64,000 nt of DNA from Epiperipatus broadwayi (taxonomy: Eukaryota; Onychophora; Udeonychophora; Euonychophora; Peripatidae), in contig JAQFVV010000012.1 in assembly GCA_028023455.1 (NCBI GenBank), forward strand, positions 14,398,364-14,462,363, read 5' to 3'. The position numbers and the translations under genes were made by a program. The notes under the pieces are model-generated. The model was given only the letters and a program-made list of their open reading frames with translations, had not been told where the DNA came from and ran no database searches. Positions 13,038-27,063 of this stretch are shown piece after piece (within the stretch, counting starts at the first letter, position 1; every line of letters starts with the position of its first letter).

Positions 13038-14505
13038 GAAAATTATGAACTATTTTTGAAAAGAAAACTGTGAAGATATTTTCAATTTATTAGTAATAAA
13101 TTCTAAAAAAAAAATACCATATCAAATTATAATAAACTAAAAATTAATTATAACATAAAATAAATTATAAATGTATGCATTATAAAATATCCAAATTTGC
13201 CTGCACATACAACATGAAGATAAATACATTTGGGTGCTTATGTATCTCTATTACCTGCATTACTGAATAAATTACTTTAATTCTTAAGGTTTTCATCTGT
13301 ACAAAGAACATGAGTCAAACACAAAATAAAATTTTATTGAAAATGTATAAATCAAATATATAAAGATAAGAAGTTTATACTTTGCTTGAATGAAAGTAAT
13401 AAATTAAATTGTATGCTAATATGCAGCTGAAGAGAAGTTTTTTTTTTCTTTCCAGTTAAAGTAACAAAATAGTGTTAAGCATTTTCGAGTTACAATACTC
13501 TCATATTCATAGCTGTGGTAAATTGTGAATTGAGAGTATGCAAAAAATATATATATATATAGAAAGGAAATACAAATTTATGTAATATATATATATAACA
13601 AAACACACAATAATATAATAATAATCAGAAGAAAATATTTTCCTGTTAAATAAGTATTTAATTTAACAAATAGACAAAAAAAAAATTATCTTAGTTTTAT
13701 CAGTATTCAAATTAAGACCCTTTCTAAGAACAAAAAGTCTGTGTATACAATAAATATATTTTAAGCATATTCATTAAAAATTGATTTTATAGTTGTAGCA
13801 TTATCATTACTAATTAATCACATTTCTTTTCATTTAGCACCTTTCTATTTGAAATATCCAAATAGTTTTTAAAATTTCACAATGCATTAGTAATCAATTA
13901 GCAGCAATTTCCAATATTTTATCAGCAGCTTTTGTAATTATTGAATTCAGTTTAATCATTCATAACTTCATAGTGTTAGACAATTTAATAAGCTTCATAA
14001 AGATTTCATAAAGATCCTTTCAGTTGAATATCCTTCTTCATCTCTCCAGGTTATCTAGTCACCAATAGTAGTACATTATTCACAGTATTATTGAAAAATA
14101 ACAATTATTAACAAAAATTGTTTATCCAATATTCCTTCATACAGTTTAGATGGAACAGATCTTTGATCAGGCTATTTCCACTACAAGTTTGCACCATTTC
14201 TCGATCTTCCTTTACTTAATAGAACTCTCAATTAGCTTGATTCAAGCCATGATTGCAATAAATAAGACAAATAAGAAAATAAATAAATAATAATTAAAAG
14301 TAACTCTATAAATATCCTATATCTGATTGTCATATTTATTATCTAGACCTCAAATCAGGTCGCTGCTTTTTTAATTGAAGGAATGTCTCGTTTTTCAGAA
14401 CATGTTAGTTTTCTAATTGTCCTGTTATTTAATTTGCAATTCCTTAAAATTTTAACCAAGTTTGATTAAAATAAAATCCTTGTTTTTACTTCACCTTTGA
14501 GTAAT

Positions 14506-14912
14506 AAGTTATAAATTGGGCTTTACACAAACAAGTGGAGCTCAATATTATAAGAATTATTAGGCTTAGCGCTTTCATGGAATTTTAATCCCCATATTCA
14601 TAGCCTATCTTGGGAGTTGTGCACTGAAGATATTAAACGAAAAATAAAGGAAGCATGCTTTATTCCAAATGACGACAATGTAATAAACCGGAAGGAATTG
14701 TGCTTCTCAATCTCCAGAAAGTGGACTATATGAAAATAATGAATAAATTTGCATAAATTACCACCCAGTTTTTCGGTTTAAAATCTCAACATAAACAGAC
14801 ATTTCCAAGATAGGCTATGAATAAGGGGACTAAAGTTCCCCGAAAGCGCTCAGCCTAATAGTTCTTATAATATTGAGCTTCACTTGTTTGCGTAAAGCGC
14901 AATTTATAAGTT
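14506..14912. mobile_element. Foldback/MITE-like element with arms of about 105 bp
   Basis: The left arm (about 14506-14614) and right arm (about 14813-14912) are reverse complements with scattered mismatches. Shared blocks include CTCAATATTATAAGAA, AGCGCTTTC and ATAGCCTATCTTGG. The loop of about 200 bp has no recognisable coding content. The arms contain CpGs not typical of the surroundings, which suggests an inserted element. Termini and target duplication are not clear. Confidence 0.7.
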
Positions 14913-14989
14913 TAATTAAATTGAATGTTATAGTTCAATTAAATAATTTTAAGCTATGAGTTTTGTCCCACATTTATAACAGTTTTATT

Positions 14990-17900
14990 TGACTTGGAAA
15001 TGTTTACAACATCACACAATTTTATCAATATGCTAAGAAAGCGTTCATTCTATAATATTTTATCTTTTCAAATATTTTTTTTCTTCAGACTAGGTTGTTT
15101 TAATTGCAGAAGGTTGCTCCAAATATTTCTTATCTGCCAATGCACATGTAAGTCGATACATGCACACACACCTAATTATAATCTAAATACAACTCCATTT
15201 TAATATTTTCTCAACCATATCCATAATCATACTATGAGAGACAACATATTTCAAACTAATTCTCTTCCCCTAATAAAAGTAAATTATTTCAACATCTACT
15301 TCTTTTATATATATATAAAAGTATATTACAAAGGCTGTTAAAAAACGTGATTTCTTCTCATAAATTATATGTATTAGGAACTATATACTTAAATATCAAT
15401 TCATATAAATTATATTTCTGCAATTTTATATTTCCAATTTCTTATAATATTTATAAATACTTATTTGAATACAGGTCTCTGCTGCCCTTTATAAAAATAA
15501 TAAGTCATTATAACTAAAAAAATTTATAAATTTCTCACATTTATAGAAGTGTTGAATAAATTCTTTCTACTTTGAGTAATAAAATTTATTTTTCCAATTG
15601 GTGTTAAACATGAGAAATCTTACATAAATTATAATAAAACTAAGATTTATAAACAAATAAAAATGCTGAATTTTCTTCATTAGAATATTTTTAGATATAG
15701 TTTCAAACAAAATTATCATTAAGTCAGAAAAATATTGATTATAAAATGAATTGTTAATATATGATAGCTACTTTAATTTAAGACATTACAAATATAAAAG
15801 TTTTCTTTTATTTTTAAATCTTTAAAGCACAATATTTTCTTTTCTAATGTGTCAACTGCTTATGCTTACCACCATAAGTAGAATTCACAATCGATTTTTA
15901 TACAAATGACCATGGTAAATCAATCAGTGATGTTTTTAAAAGAATAGTCCAAAAATTTATTGCTAAAAGAAAACTTTTAAAAATTTCAAGATCAAATCAT
16001 GATTTTCCTCCAACTCTAAGCAAATAGTGTTAAACTTTTAAAAACACATTTTCAATAAGCAAATCTTTTCTTGAAATATAAAACTTTCACAGATTCACTC
16101 TTGTTTGGAGTTTATGTAAGAGTGACCTTATAGACTACAAACTAGTGAATATCTGAATTGTTATTATTTTAATATGATCAATATTGATGGTTAGCTTATA
16201 CATTATCTATACATTCTAACAGGAAAGAGATGAGAGACATTTCTGCATCCTCAAATCCTTGTAAATTCCTTTGATTACCCAACAAAACAAGCTACACTAT
16301 TATTAAATCAGTGATAAAACTTAATCATAAGATATAATTATTAGTGCATTCGCTTATCATAACCATGATTTGGGCTTCAAAGTCGGATGAAGCTTAAAAA
16401 TGTTTTTAAATAGCTTAAAATTAGCCAACAAGTTTAGGATTTTGTAGGTAGCCAATACTGAACAGAAATACAACATTTTTAACTAATGAATAAAAATCAC
16501 AAAATAATCTGTAATTCAATTAAGAGTCAATGCACTCATCATAAAACAAAAACATAATTATAATATGAAGCAGACTTGATCATTAGTAAGAGCAATATTA
16601 TACATCGAGAAATCAAAGAGCTCACATTATCATCCAAATGAATCAACATTATTATAAAAATATATAACTAAATAAATACGAAGATAGTGGAATACATCCA
16701 TTTATTACAAATAAATATGGCTTAATTTTTTTGTTAATACTTATTGTGCTTACCCAAGTTGATTAAAATCTTTACCTTAATGAATCTGATATTTTACTTT
16801 ATACATAGCTCTAAATACTAGAGATCATTAAGTTTTATTTCATTCTATAGACAAATACATAAAGATGAGCAAGAGCACATTTTCAAACAAATGGCCAAGA
16901 TGATTTCTTTCCTTCTTCACTTTACTTAAAAAGTCATTCATGAATGTTTACATCTTAAGTCAATATCCTAGTAATTATCTAATTGCTCAAAAGCAATTTT
17001 ATATGTAAAATACTAAAATATATTAATTTCTACAAAATCTGATTCATTACAAATCTTACTCAGAATATATTAAAAACCTAAAGTCTTTCACCGGTTTAAG
17101 ACTTCCTTTCTAAAGTTTAATACAGATATTTCAGAATAATAGTATGTGTATGTATGAAAGAAAAGATATATTTTGTTTTTATTAACCGATTCTAAATTAA
17201 TGTGTTTTCTATTATGGATTATGTAAGAAATAATATATTCAATAATCAAGAAATTATATCAATATTGATTTTTTGTACATTACATCCTATCTTTACTATT
17301 ATTAAAAGCAATCTTTTTATGACTTTTCAGAATATTGATATTTCTGTTACTGAGTGGATGGTCCATTATCAAGTTTTATTACTGCTAGAACATGGGTTCA
17401 TTAAAGTTTATAATGCAATTCTAAATATATAATAAACTATAACAATGATGTCAGTATTTGGACCAATATTTTGTCTAGCTATCAAACCATTTTCAAATAC
17501 ATGTGTCAAAGCCATAATAGTATATCACAAGCATAGATGTATTTTTAAATAATTATATACTTTTATTTTTTATACATTCTGAGAGATGTTTTTATACCCA
17601 AATATATTTTAGTGCTGTTAAAATTTCTTAATCTTTAGGAACAGCATTTAGTCTTACTGAATCCACATTTATTTGATATTCTACAATAAATTTCTTTTAC
17701 ATTTTTTTTTTTTTCTATTCTTTGTAGCAGTTACTTCATCATTGTTATTTTTATTCGGCACAGACTTTTTTTTTATAATATATTTTAGTGTTATGGGGTG
17801 AATTAACTAACATTTTCTCATTTCAAAAATATGCCTATCAATTATTATGCCATTTTTAAAATTAAGCTTCTGGGCACTTTCTATATAAATCCATCAAATT

Positions 17901-19250
17901 CATATAACATATAAGTTCGGCGATAAACATATACTAATATGAATTTTAAACAAATTTTTTTCTAGTGCTTTAAATGCAGAAATATGAAAAATATTACCAA
18001 ATTAAAAATTAGTATTAAAGTTCTTTGAAAAAAATGTTGACTGCAGATTGCTTTGCAGCTCTTTTTAACAATATTCTATGAATACGGCGGATCTAACTCT
18101 TAAAAAAGTATTTGCATCAAAGAAATTTGGTGTGCATTTACTCTCCCTAATATATATCATTGATTGCTAAGCAATAATACAGAATGGCACATATAATTAT
18201 TTTTTTGTATTTAGCAAATATTATAACCGTACTTAATATTAATCCAAGACATTAATGATTATCCTGCTGACCAATCCTTTTATTTCCTGACTTTCACTTG
18301 TCTACCTTAATCTATGACGATGTATTGTGGATTATTGACTGTCGTCTTTATATGTTTTTGGTTTAATTTTCAAGGTATACATATTTCTACTATGCAATGA
18401 CAATAAAAATCTGAAAAAGATTTTTTTCTAAATAAAAAAATAATTTATATATCATCAAAAGAAATCACTTGGCTTAGATAAGGCCTGATTTTAAACAACT
18501 AGAGATAACTTTTAGGTTATTCGTATAGATAATTTCATTTCAAAAATAAAAAAGACGTAAAAGAAATCTGAAAATAATAAATACCTATAATAGAAACTTC
18601 GTTTTTTTTTTAAAAAAAATCACCACCGTAAAACAATTATAATAAGATAATACAAAGCTATATACAAAAATTACTAAATTAACTATAACAAGATTTTACT
18701 ATACAAATTATTGAAAGGAAAAATTCCACGTGAAAAAATCCTCTTGCGGTAATGCATTGAACAATCGTTAGATGGAGTAAAAGTTTATGCTGAATATAAA
18801 AAATATTCATTAGTTTTAGTTAACGAAGTAAAATATATTTTAAAGTCCTTGATAAATTTAACATTGAAATAAAATTAGAAATTCATATTTATAAATCATA
18901 ATATTCTTTTCTTATATTTATTTCCATATAATATAGATAAAGGTAAAATAATTTTTAAATAACATTGTAATGCAAAAGTATCTCAAAAGCTAGTCAATCA
19001 GCTTGTTAATCACTATTTGGTGTTGAATTGAGTATTTTCTAGTCTTGTTTTAGCTTAGATAAAAATAGTTATATGCTCATTTACCAATCAATATGGACCA
19101 AACATTGAAAAAATGATTATTTGGCATTATTATGCGTAGATATAATGCATAGTATTTTATTTTGTAAATTCGTATTCGTTGGTTTAACCGTAAAATATCG
19201 CGTTTTTTGTAATGCCATTTATAATTTTTGTATTAATAAGATCACAATCA
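14990..19250. other. Long AT-rich stretch with nothing recognisable
   Basis: I found no conserved domain, RNA gene or clear repeat here. The short ORFs (76 codons or fewer) are of AT-rich, random appearance. Confidence 0.5.
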
Positions 19251-19384
19251 GGTACTGTGTTCAGTCTACCCATAGCATCCACAATGGAGGCTAGTGGAAT
19301 GATCTTCAAATAAGAAGGTTAACAGTTAATAATCAATAAACAGTACCAATATGTGTAGGAATGTTGTTCATGAAGTTAATGTTA

Positions 19385-20660
19385 TATAGAAAGGAATTTT
19401 AGCTTATGAGGAGGTCTAATAATTATTGCAATGGAATGCAATCAAGGTGGTCCAAAGAATAAATATTCTACTGTAGAGTGAATATTAGAATGCAGAGAGA
19501 ACGCAAGGAAATGTGGAGCAGTGCAGACTCTTAAGCATTCACCGCTGAGACATGATGGTATGTGGCAAGTAATAGATAACATGGACAAGAGGCATACGAT
19601 GACCTAACTGTGCTGTATGCGCTGACCATCAGAGAATCATGTTTGAATAAGACAACTTAGATGGTAAAACATAACCAGATATTAAATTGGAGGGTTAGAC
19701 AATTCTATGTCAACACTGAAGAGTATTAAAGTAACATTTAGCATTAATTATTTACATTGTATATGCATACATGTTATGACTTGCAGATAGTGTTCAACCT
19801 TAACCATAGGTAATGAGACAACAGCAGACGTGAACAGGAATTAATAAGAGTCAATTACAGCAATATATGGAGTCTTCAAGAATGAAGGTTACCTTTAGTA
19901 GAACTCACTGTTATTTAGAATTAATGCAAAGCAGTAATGTACCATGCAATCCAGAATCCTACAATGATCTGTTGTGTGAAGTGGGGCAACAAGTGACATA
20001 CCTGTACTAGTCTTAATGTATATATTACAATCTTTTAAAAACTTTTCTTTGAACAATAATTCAAAATAAATACATTCCAAATGTATATAAAGAAAAGCTT
20101 GGTTTAATACTTTAACAGCATGGTATGCTAAGCATGCTTTTGACTTACTGAGTCATATTCAGAGCAATAATTGTTCAAAAAGCTTGTGACTTTTGTAAAA
20201 GAATAAATAAGATTGGGGGAATTGTGTGCTAATCTATGAAAATTACACAGCACAGATATCATTATAATCTAGCTAAGAGTAATATCTAGGTTAAATCCAT
20301 TTTTCTCAAACATGAGTCTAAATATGGCCAGAGCTTTGAACCTACATCTGCCAGATTGCTCCAAAAGAAACAATACTAAATGTAACATTAAAGAAGCTTA
20401 GCATATTGCCAACAATATACATGCAATCAATAAAAAAGAAAAGTGGCTCATTTAAATTAACTTATTTAATACTATATTCAAATTTTATGCAAATCCCCAC
20501 TCCTGTTTATTCTTTTATAAAAATCACAAGCTTTTTGGACAATTATTGCTATGAATATGACTACCAGTTAGTTGAAAGCAATCTTAACATAGCGTGCTGT
20601 TAATGTATTAAACCAGGCTTTTTTATATATATTTTTAATATGTATTTGTTTTGTATTATA
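19385..20660 (+). repeat. Left LTR of the old Gypsy relic, interrupted
   Basis: Aligned by eye to 24640-25420 with many substitutions. The stretch 20093-20622 has no counterpart in the right copy and is a separate foldback insertion. The end near 20660 is inferred and uncertain. Confidence 0.55.
20093..20622. mobile_element. Nested inverted-repeat element with arms of about 128 bp
   Basis: The left arm is 20093-20220 and the right arm 20494-20622. They are imperfect reverse complements. Shared blocks include GGTTTAATAC, AGCAATAATTG and AAAAAGCTTGTGA. The interior of about 270 bp lacks a domain. It interrupts the left LTR-like repeat of the Gypsy relic, so it inserted later. It is probably a MITE. 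Confidence 0.65.
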
Positions 20661-21727
20661 GAGATTAAGAGCAGAACACAACAACAACATTGATGCTGTC
20701 AGGAATAGACAGTAGTTATAAGATACACAGAACTGCAGTATTGCACAATCATTTGTTAACAGTGAATCGTTAATTCTGTTGCATAATTGACAAATTATTC
20801 AGGAAAAGTATTGATGATAGTATCAAAGCAGTTATAGCCATCACAAGAAGGGACAAGTGTACAAATAATAGAAGAGATGTAGATCAAAGCAGGAGCAGCT
20901 GGATCAAGAAATGAGTTCCGTGGAAAGGATACCATAGTAAATTTTTTTATTATTAGGCAAAAGGGGTGCAGTGCAATTAGAATTTGACAACTCAATCTGA
21001 GTTATGAAAACAGTATATGGAAATGTTTAAATTCTTGATTATTGTAAACAAGGTTAAACCAAAATTAAGATGAACAACATTTATGTGGCGCATCCACATA
21101 TAAAATTTTAGTAGCTCAGGTAGGTCCATAGAAATAGCAAACAATGTTTGAGAAAATGATAGAAATTTTATATCACTATTTTTTGCCAAGGCCGATTACA
21201 GTAATGGAAGGATATAAATTTTATTCTCACAATCAGTTCAGTAATAGAATATGCAGCTGAGCTAAGAAATCAGGAAAATAAATGTGATTTTGACACCTTA
21301 AATGAAGCATTACAAGGCAGATTCGCACTGGTGGATAATTCAGTACTATTTGACAAAGTGGTTGCATTAGCAAAATTAAGTAATGCAGCATCCAAACAAT
21401 CGGTATTATTTGACAAATCAGGACATGAAAACAACAAGGTATCAATCAATAGGGGGAAGTATAAGAACAAATACTTCACAAATTACAGGTGCTTTAGATG
21501 TAATAGTAATCAGATTACATGTAGATTTAAAGAAAGTATTTGCTCTATTGAAAAGATGGAGGAATCCTAAAGGATCTACACAAGACTCAAACACAAGTAA
21601 AGCAAGTCTAAGAAATTATAAAAGTAAAACCAAAAGGGAAAAAATTATGAAAATCCTTTAAAAGAAAAATAAAGGTAATGTGAATTCAATAAAAAATAAA
21701 GTTAGTAATCTCAGAATAGTATTATAA

Positions 21728-22760
21728 TAAAAATGGAAATAGATTCAGGATCTGCTATAAGCGTCAATTAAATGCTAGAAGAAATAAAGCTAGTACCAAT
21801 GTGATTACTAAGGTAAATCAATAAACATGTTAAGACCAACTTGAGTTAACAGAAACATAATACATATAGCACAGTTGCTTCAGTAACAATGAAAGATCAC
21901 AGGAATCTGGGGCAGGAAATGATTCAAATTCTTAGTTTATCCTGCAGTATATCTATCTAAACAAAATTGCAAATAATGAGAAGGGCATTAAAATAGATAA
22001 AAAATTATGCACAGATATTTTTAAAACAGGTAAATGGGCATCAAGTCAAGCTATGTGTAGATAATACTATCAAACCAAATTGCATGTGAAGTGAGGCAAA
22101 TTCCTTTTGGAATTGGAAGTAAATAGAGGGAAGAATTGAAAAAAGAACGGATATTAGAATATAAATATAATTATATACACATCTTTTCACTTCTTTTTCT
22201 TTTTAAATTATAGCTCCATGATAATAAATATTGAATAAATGTTGAATTTATATATTTAATATTAGAATATACAGATGTTCAAATGGGCAACCCCCTTTGC
22301 GCCAATAATGAAGGAAATGACAATATTAGATTATCCATGGAGCATTGTTACCTGAGAACTCCCCTCTGTTAAGCAAATATTAATGACTTTAGCAAAATTT
22401 TTTATTGAAAGTAGACATAAAGCAGGTGTATTTATAGTTACTGGTAGATGAAATAGCTGAATGCTTAGCAAGGATAATACACAATGAATTATATAAAGTG
22501 AATATCCTACCATTCAGAATATCATTAACTCTAGCTATATTTTAAAGAATAGTGGATCAGTTTAGCAAAGAAATTGAGGAAGCAATTCCATATTCTGATG
22601 ATTTCTTAGTAAATGGGAAGGATATGAAAATTACTAGACATATTTACTAAAATGCATTAAAATAAGTCCAAACAAGTGTAGATTTGGAGTAAGAAAAATT
22701 AATTTCTTAGGATTTAAAATAAATGAGGGTGAGTTTTCATCGAAAGATAAAGTAAAAGCA
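21728..22760 (+). pseudogene. Gypsy protease and reverse transcriptase remnants
   Basis: Near 21733 the translation MEIDSGSAISV carries the DSG active-site triad of a retroviral-type aspartic protease. From about 22080 to 22760, across three frames, reverse transcriptase blocks are readable. They include KWATPFAPI (near 22275), a YSDDFLVNG block (about 22590) in place of the usual YxDD, and NFLGFKINEGEFSSKDKVKA (about 22700), the end of the palm/thumb region. Upstream, at about 21480, YRCFRCN looks like a decayed zinc knuckle of gag. The frames are broken by multiple stops, so nothing is functional. Confidence 0.65.
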
Positions 22761-22949
22761 ATACAGAATACTCCACAGCTAACAAAATAAAGGTACAGGC
22801 ATTTCTAGGCCTATTGGGTATTATGAACAATTTGTTAGCAGTAAATCAGAAATGGTCAAACCTCTGTTTAGTTAGATAAAACAGCTCATTAGAAGTAAGG
22901 AAAAAAGTTGCTCACTTGAAGAACTTAAAAGCTTAATAATAATGGCTAA

Positions 22950-23330
22950 TGGTTTAGAACACTAATCAGGAAAAACAACTGATTTTAACATGACACATCA
23001 CCTATAAGAGTTGAAGTGGTGCTATTACAGAGAGATGTCAGGGAAAGGTCAGCTGGTGGCATTTGCATCACTAACTCAAAAATGGAATGTAATTATGTAC
23101 AAATTGATAATCAGTAGCTTTAATAGTGGGAGCAAAAAAAATCCATAAGTACAAGTACAGTAGACAATTTACCTTTCATACAGACTATAAACTATTATTA
23201 GGAATATTTTATCTCGGAGAAGGAAATACCATCTCCAAGAATTATAAGATCAATAAACTTTCTTAGTGCATATAACTTTATATTAGATCATGTGGACAGG
23301 AAATGTATTCCATATGTGGGTACACTTATT
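22950..23330 (+). pseudogene. Gypsy RNase H remnant
   Basis: Readable blocks are SPIRVEVVLLQRDV, RQFTFHTDYKLLLG (matching the TDHKPL catalytic-Asp block) and IIRSINFLSAYNFILDHVDR (matching the end of Gypsy RNase H). They are spread over shifted frames with stops. The order after reverse transcriptase and before integrase fits Ty3/Gypsy. Confidence 0.6.
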
Positions 23331-23759
23331 AAATTCCCATATGTGTCCGAAGTTATAGATAGTAAAAAATTGGTTAAAAATATGGTAGATTTAGAAGATA
23401 GTGAATTCATTAATATCTGTATCATTGCAACTGTGAACAAAGGATTACAAAGTATATAAACTACTACAAAAATGGATTTGTGAAGACTAGCCAAGATCCA
23501 GACCATTTGCAGTACATTAAGCAATCAGGCAGAGACAAAAGAAATTATCAATGCAGGGAAATTGCATTGTGTGTGGCTCAAGAGTAATAATTGTATCTCA
23601 GGTTTGAGCAAAATTAATACATTTATTACATATCAGACATCCAAGGATAATAAAGATGAAAATGCTATTTCAGTCATATATGTGGGAGTCAGAAATAAAG
23701 GTTATAGAAAACTTTGGCAATGTTGTAAGTGTAAATTAAGATTAAATTAACCCCCAAGC

Positions 23760-24130
23760 TTTGCCAGAAACTACTAGGCAATATGAAAAAATACATATAG
23801 ATCATGCAGGTCTTTGGAATGATAAATGATTTCTAGTGATTTGGGCATGTATACTAAATGGTTTGAAATAAACTTAGTAAAAAAAAATTGATTCATCTGT
23901 AGTGTATTTGCAGCATTCATTTGCAACATTTGGCAATCCAGAGACAATCATATCTCTTAATGGAACAGCTTCATTTTAAAAGATTTTGTGAGAGAAATGC
24001 AATACAACATGTTACGATTCCATTTCATCTAGAAAATAATGGATCAGCTGAGAGCCAAAGGAAAGGATTGGCAAATGAAATTAAGCAGAGTATTATTTCA
24101 TCAGCATATAATGTCATCTATTAACAGGGA
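23760..24130 (+). pseudogene. Gypsy integrase core remnant
   Basis: Three blocks appear in order. IHIDHAGLW carries the first catalytic Asp. FATFGNPETIISLNGT is the SDNGT block with its Asp lost to Asn-like sequence. IPFHLENNGSAESQRKGL matches the PYHPQSNGxAER block with the final Glu. The spacing is as expected for a DDE integrase. Frame changes and stops lie between the blocks. Confidence 0.65.
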
Positions 24131-24639
24131 AATCTTTAAGCAAATTAACATCCTCTATCGGACATAGTACAATTTTGTGTTCATGAGACAAAACCATAGA
24201 AATTAAGATATAGAAAAGATGATAAAGTATACTCAATAGAATATATCCAGAAAATGGATTGGTATTAGCAGTAATATTAGGACAAAGAGAGAAATACATA
24301 GTGGTAGTAAAGACAAAAAAATGGGAAACTTCAGTCAAGGCACCAAGACAAATTGTATGCAGACATCAGTAATTTATTTGAACACGGTCATCAAGAGAGT
24401 ATATATACAGTTGACCAGGGTTCACAGCTACTTCACAAGGATAGAATATACTCAGAATAAATTCAGTGAATTAGAGATAGGGCAGAGCCAAGCCATGCAG
24501 AGATTGAAAAGAGTTCGTAGATGACCTGAGCATCTAAAAACTATGTATTAAACTTTCTACTTAAGGTTAGTAAGGACATTAAGAAATTAATGTAAGCCAA
24601 GGAAGGAGGAAATGAATTAATGCTATTCTAAAAGAATAT

Positions 24640-25420
24640 TTTATAGAAAGGAATGTTAGCTATAATGAAGCTATGCTAACAATTATTGCAATGGGATGCA
24701 ATCAATGCATTTCAGAGAGCAAAATACTCTGTAGTGGAGTGAATATTCAGTGTGCAGAGAATATGCAAGAGAACTCAGAGCAGTGCAGATTCTGAACACA
24801 GCACTGGGTCTCATGTTGGTATGTGGCAAGTAGCAAATAACATCAGACCAGATGGATGCTACAAAGACAGGTTGACCTAACTATGCTATACAATCTGGCC
24901 TTGGAGAAGCATATTAAAAAATTCAGACTAGATGTGCAGCTGGATATCACATTAGAGAAGTTTGTCTTAACATTGAAGAGTAGCAAGGTAACACAGCATT
25001 AAGTCTTTACATTAGATGCTCATACATATGTTTTGACTTGCAGATAATGTTCAATTTCAGCCTTAGTTGATAAGACAACTCTTAAAGTAAACAGTGAGTG
25101 CATAAGAGTCAAATACAATAACATATAAGGGTGTCTTCAAGAGCCAAGATTACCTATAGCAGAATTTATAATTATGTGGAATACAAGCAAGCTACACCAT
25201 ATCAAGCAATCCAGACAGATGCAACAACTCAACAATCATCTGTTGTTTGGGTGGACCCTGAGAATTGACAGCAGGACAACAATCAATGTATTCTTGTATT
25301 AACCTTAATTTATATATGTGTTAAAACTGTTATAGGTTTTATGGCATACAATGACCTAGTAGTGTGTGTGTACATATATATATGAAGTTGAAAAGAAAAG
25401 TAGAAATAAATACAAACAAT
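24640..25420 (+). repeat. Right LTR of the old Gypsy relic
   Basis: A diverged direct copy of the left repeat. Near its start TGTTAGC is followed about 20 bases later by its complement GCTAACA, a short terminal hairpin similar in design to those opening other LTRs in this window. The 3' limit is approximate. Confidence 0.55.
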
Positions 25421-26980
25421 TTTTTTTGTAGATATTTTCTATATTACACTGAAATAATAGTAAAGATTAAATAATTTAAAATTTATTATAAATGAAACAT
25501 GTAAAAAGGTCTAATTAATATTTTATTAATTCTGATTTTGAAATTAAACTAAGCATGTTTTTTTTTGTTGCAATAGATATCCTGGTAATTATAAAATCTC
25601 ACTATTTTGATTAGCAATTTTTTCTGTAGCTAATGCTTGTATTACATTTTGATAAAATTTCATAAAGCTGTTTTCAAAGAATTAAAGTAAATTGAAAAGA
25701 GTCATTAAGTTTTTGATCAAGATAGGAAAAACATTTTTACTTTATGTATTTTTCCCCACACTCTAACTATGAGTTGAAAAAAATTAGAATGGTTCTTCGG
25801 AGTTCTTAGAGTTGCATAGATTATGACAGAACTACCATGAAGAAATAACTAAAGGCAAGACGTGGCTGCTACTAGTTTACTATGGTAGAGTTTAGATTCA
25901 TGTAGTAGCAAGACCCAGATTTTCTGTTTTTATAGCCCATATGATATGAGATAGTATGCCTGATATCTATTCAATCCTATACTAAATGGAGCTGATTCCA
26001 ATGTCAACAGTTACTTGAATTATACCTTTTCCCAAAATGACAAGCCAGTCTACTATTTAGAAGGGACCAGCTTATCCAGAGAGTCCAGCTTGCTGAATAA
26101 TTAGTTATATGTAAGCTAATTTATCCATATGCAGAGAGCCACAGATATATGTACAGTATTGTACATATATAAAATGCAGCTGATAAGTTATTTTAAATAA
26201 ATCCTTAAAAATAACATTTTAGAAGTGAAACAAGTAAAATAATTTTTGCTTGAGTTAAGTCTTAAATAAAAATTCATAGACAATTTTATAAAAGAAAAAG
26301 TAAACTCCAAGAATAGTTCTAGATTGGAAAATAGGAACTTTCTGGAGTATTTTTTAAAATGTTTATAGTAACCTGACAAAGAAATATTTTTTTTAAAAAA
26401 AGAAAAACTTATTAAAATAATGGTCATTATGTTATGTATATTTTACAAAATGGAATTGTGAAGAATATAATAATTTTATTATTTTGGTAAATTAAAATAT
26501 ATGATATAAACATCAATGTGTGTATACCCATATGTTAAATCAGTCATTAATTATGTATTATAAAAAATGAATTTCATTTATAGGTTTATGACAATTCAAA
26601 TATATTAAATTATTATACCTCATGTCTGTGTGCTGATATGTTTTATGTAAATCCATTATGAGGTAGTTGTATCATTAAAATGTGATGATTTATTTTTTTA
26701 TTATTATATAATAATTCCCATATGCTGTTGCATATCTGTATGGTGATATCAGTGTGTTTTATGTAAACCTATTGGAAAGCATATGTAAATCACAATGTGA
26801 TAGCATATTTTTTGCATATTAAGCAAAATCAGAAGGCTTAATTTATATATGAATAGCCATTTTTCTAGACCTTAATTTCCTTTTTTGTTGTTGCTATTAA
26901 TAAATTGATATTTCATTGTTAAAATTCTTCCAGTGAATTTAATTTAATTCAAAAATATGTTGTTTACAATAAGTTATAGA
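25421..26980. other. AT-rich stretch with nothing recognisable
   Basis: There are no domains, repeats with clear boundaries or RNA genes that I can support. Confidence 0.5.
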
Positions 26981-26984
26981 GTTT

Positions 26985-27048
26985 GTGTTATCTGAGCTAG
27001 ATTCATGCATAATGGGGTGTTATCTGAGCTAGATTCATGCATAATGGT
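26985..27048. repeat. 32-bp tandem duplication upstream of a TATA box
   Basis: The unit beginning GTGTTATCTGAGCTAGATTC occurs twice with a 32-bp period. A TATATAAAAGG element follows at 27053-27063. The arrangement looks like a duplicated promoter-proximal site, possibly in an LTR remnant. Confidence 0.7.
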
Positions 27049-27052
27049 CTGT

Positions 27053-27063
27053 TATATAAAAGG
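27053..27063 (+). promoter_or_regulatory. Candidate TATA box of an LTR-like fragment
   Basis: TATATAAAAGG follows the tandem 32-bp duplication directly. The region to about 27745 ends in a leader-like segment (27718-27742) that is also found just after the left LTR of the Gypsy relic at 20655-20679. This supports an LTR/leader origin. Promoter activity is inferred. Confidence 0.4.

Larger units (their letters stand above)
19385..25420 (+). mobile_element. Old Ty3/Gypsy LTR retrotransposon relic
   Basis: Two diverged direct repeats flank a decayed gag-pol region. The left copy is 19385-20660 and the right copy 24640-25420. Both begin TAGAAAGGAA and share TGCAATGGRATGCAATCAA, GTATGTGGCAAGTA and a late CTTAATKTATATAT. 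Internal fragments occur in the order protease, reverse transcriptase, RNase H, integrase, diagnostic of Ty3/Gypsy. Stops and shifts occur every few dozen codons, so the copy is old. A separate inverted-repeat element sits inside the left repeat. A purine-rich tract (AAGGAAGGAGGAAATG, about 24599-24614) lies just upstream of the right repeat, where a polypurine tract belongs. Confidence 0.75.

Noticed and set aside
21233-21479. Overlapping minus-strand ORFs of about 70 codons
   Set aside because: Antisense to the decayed gag region of the plus-strand Gypsy relic; no recognised domain.
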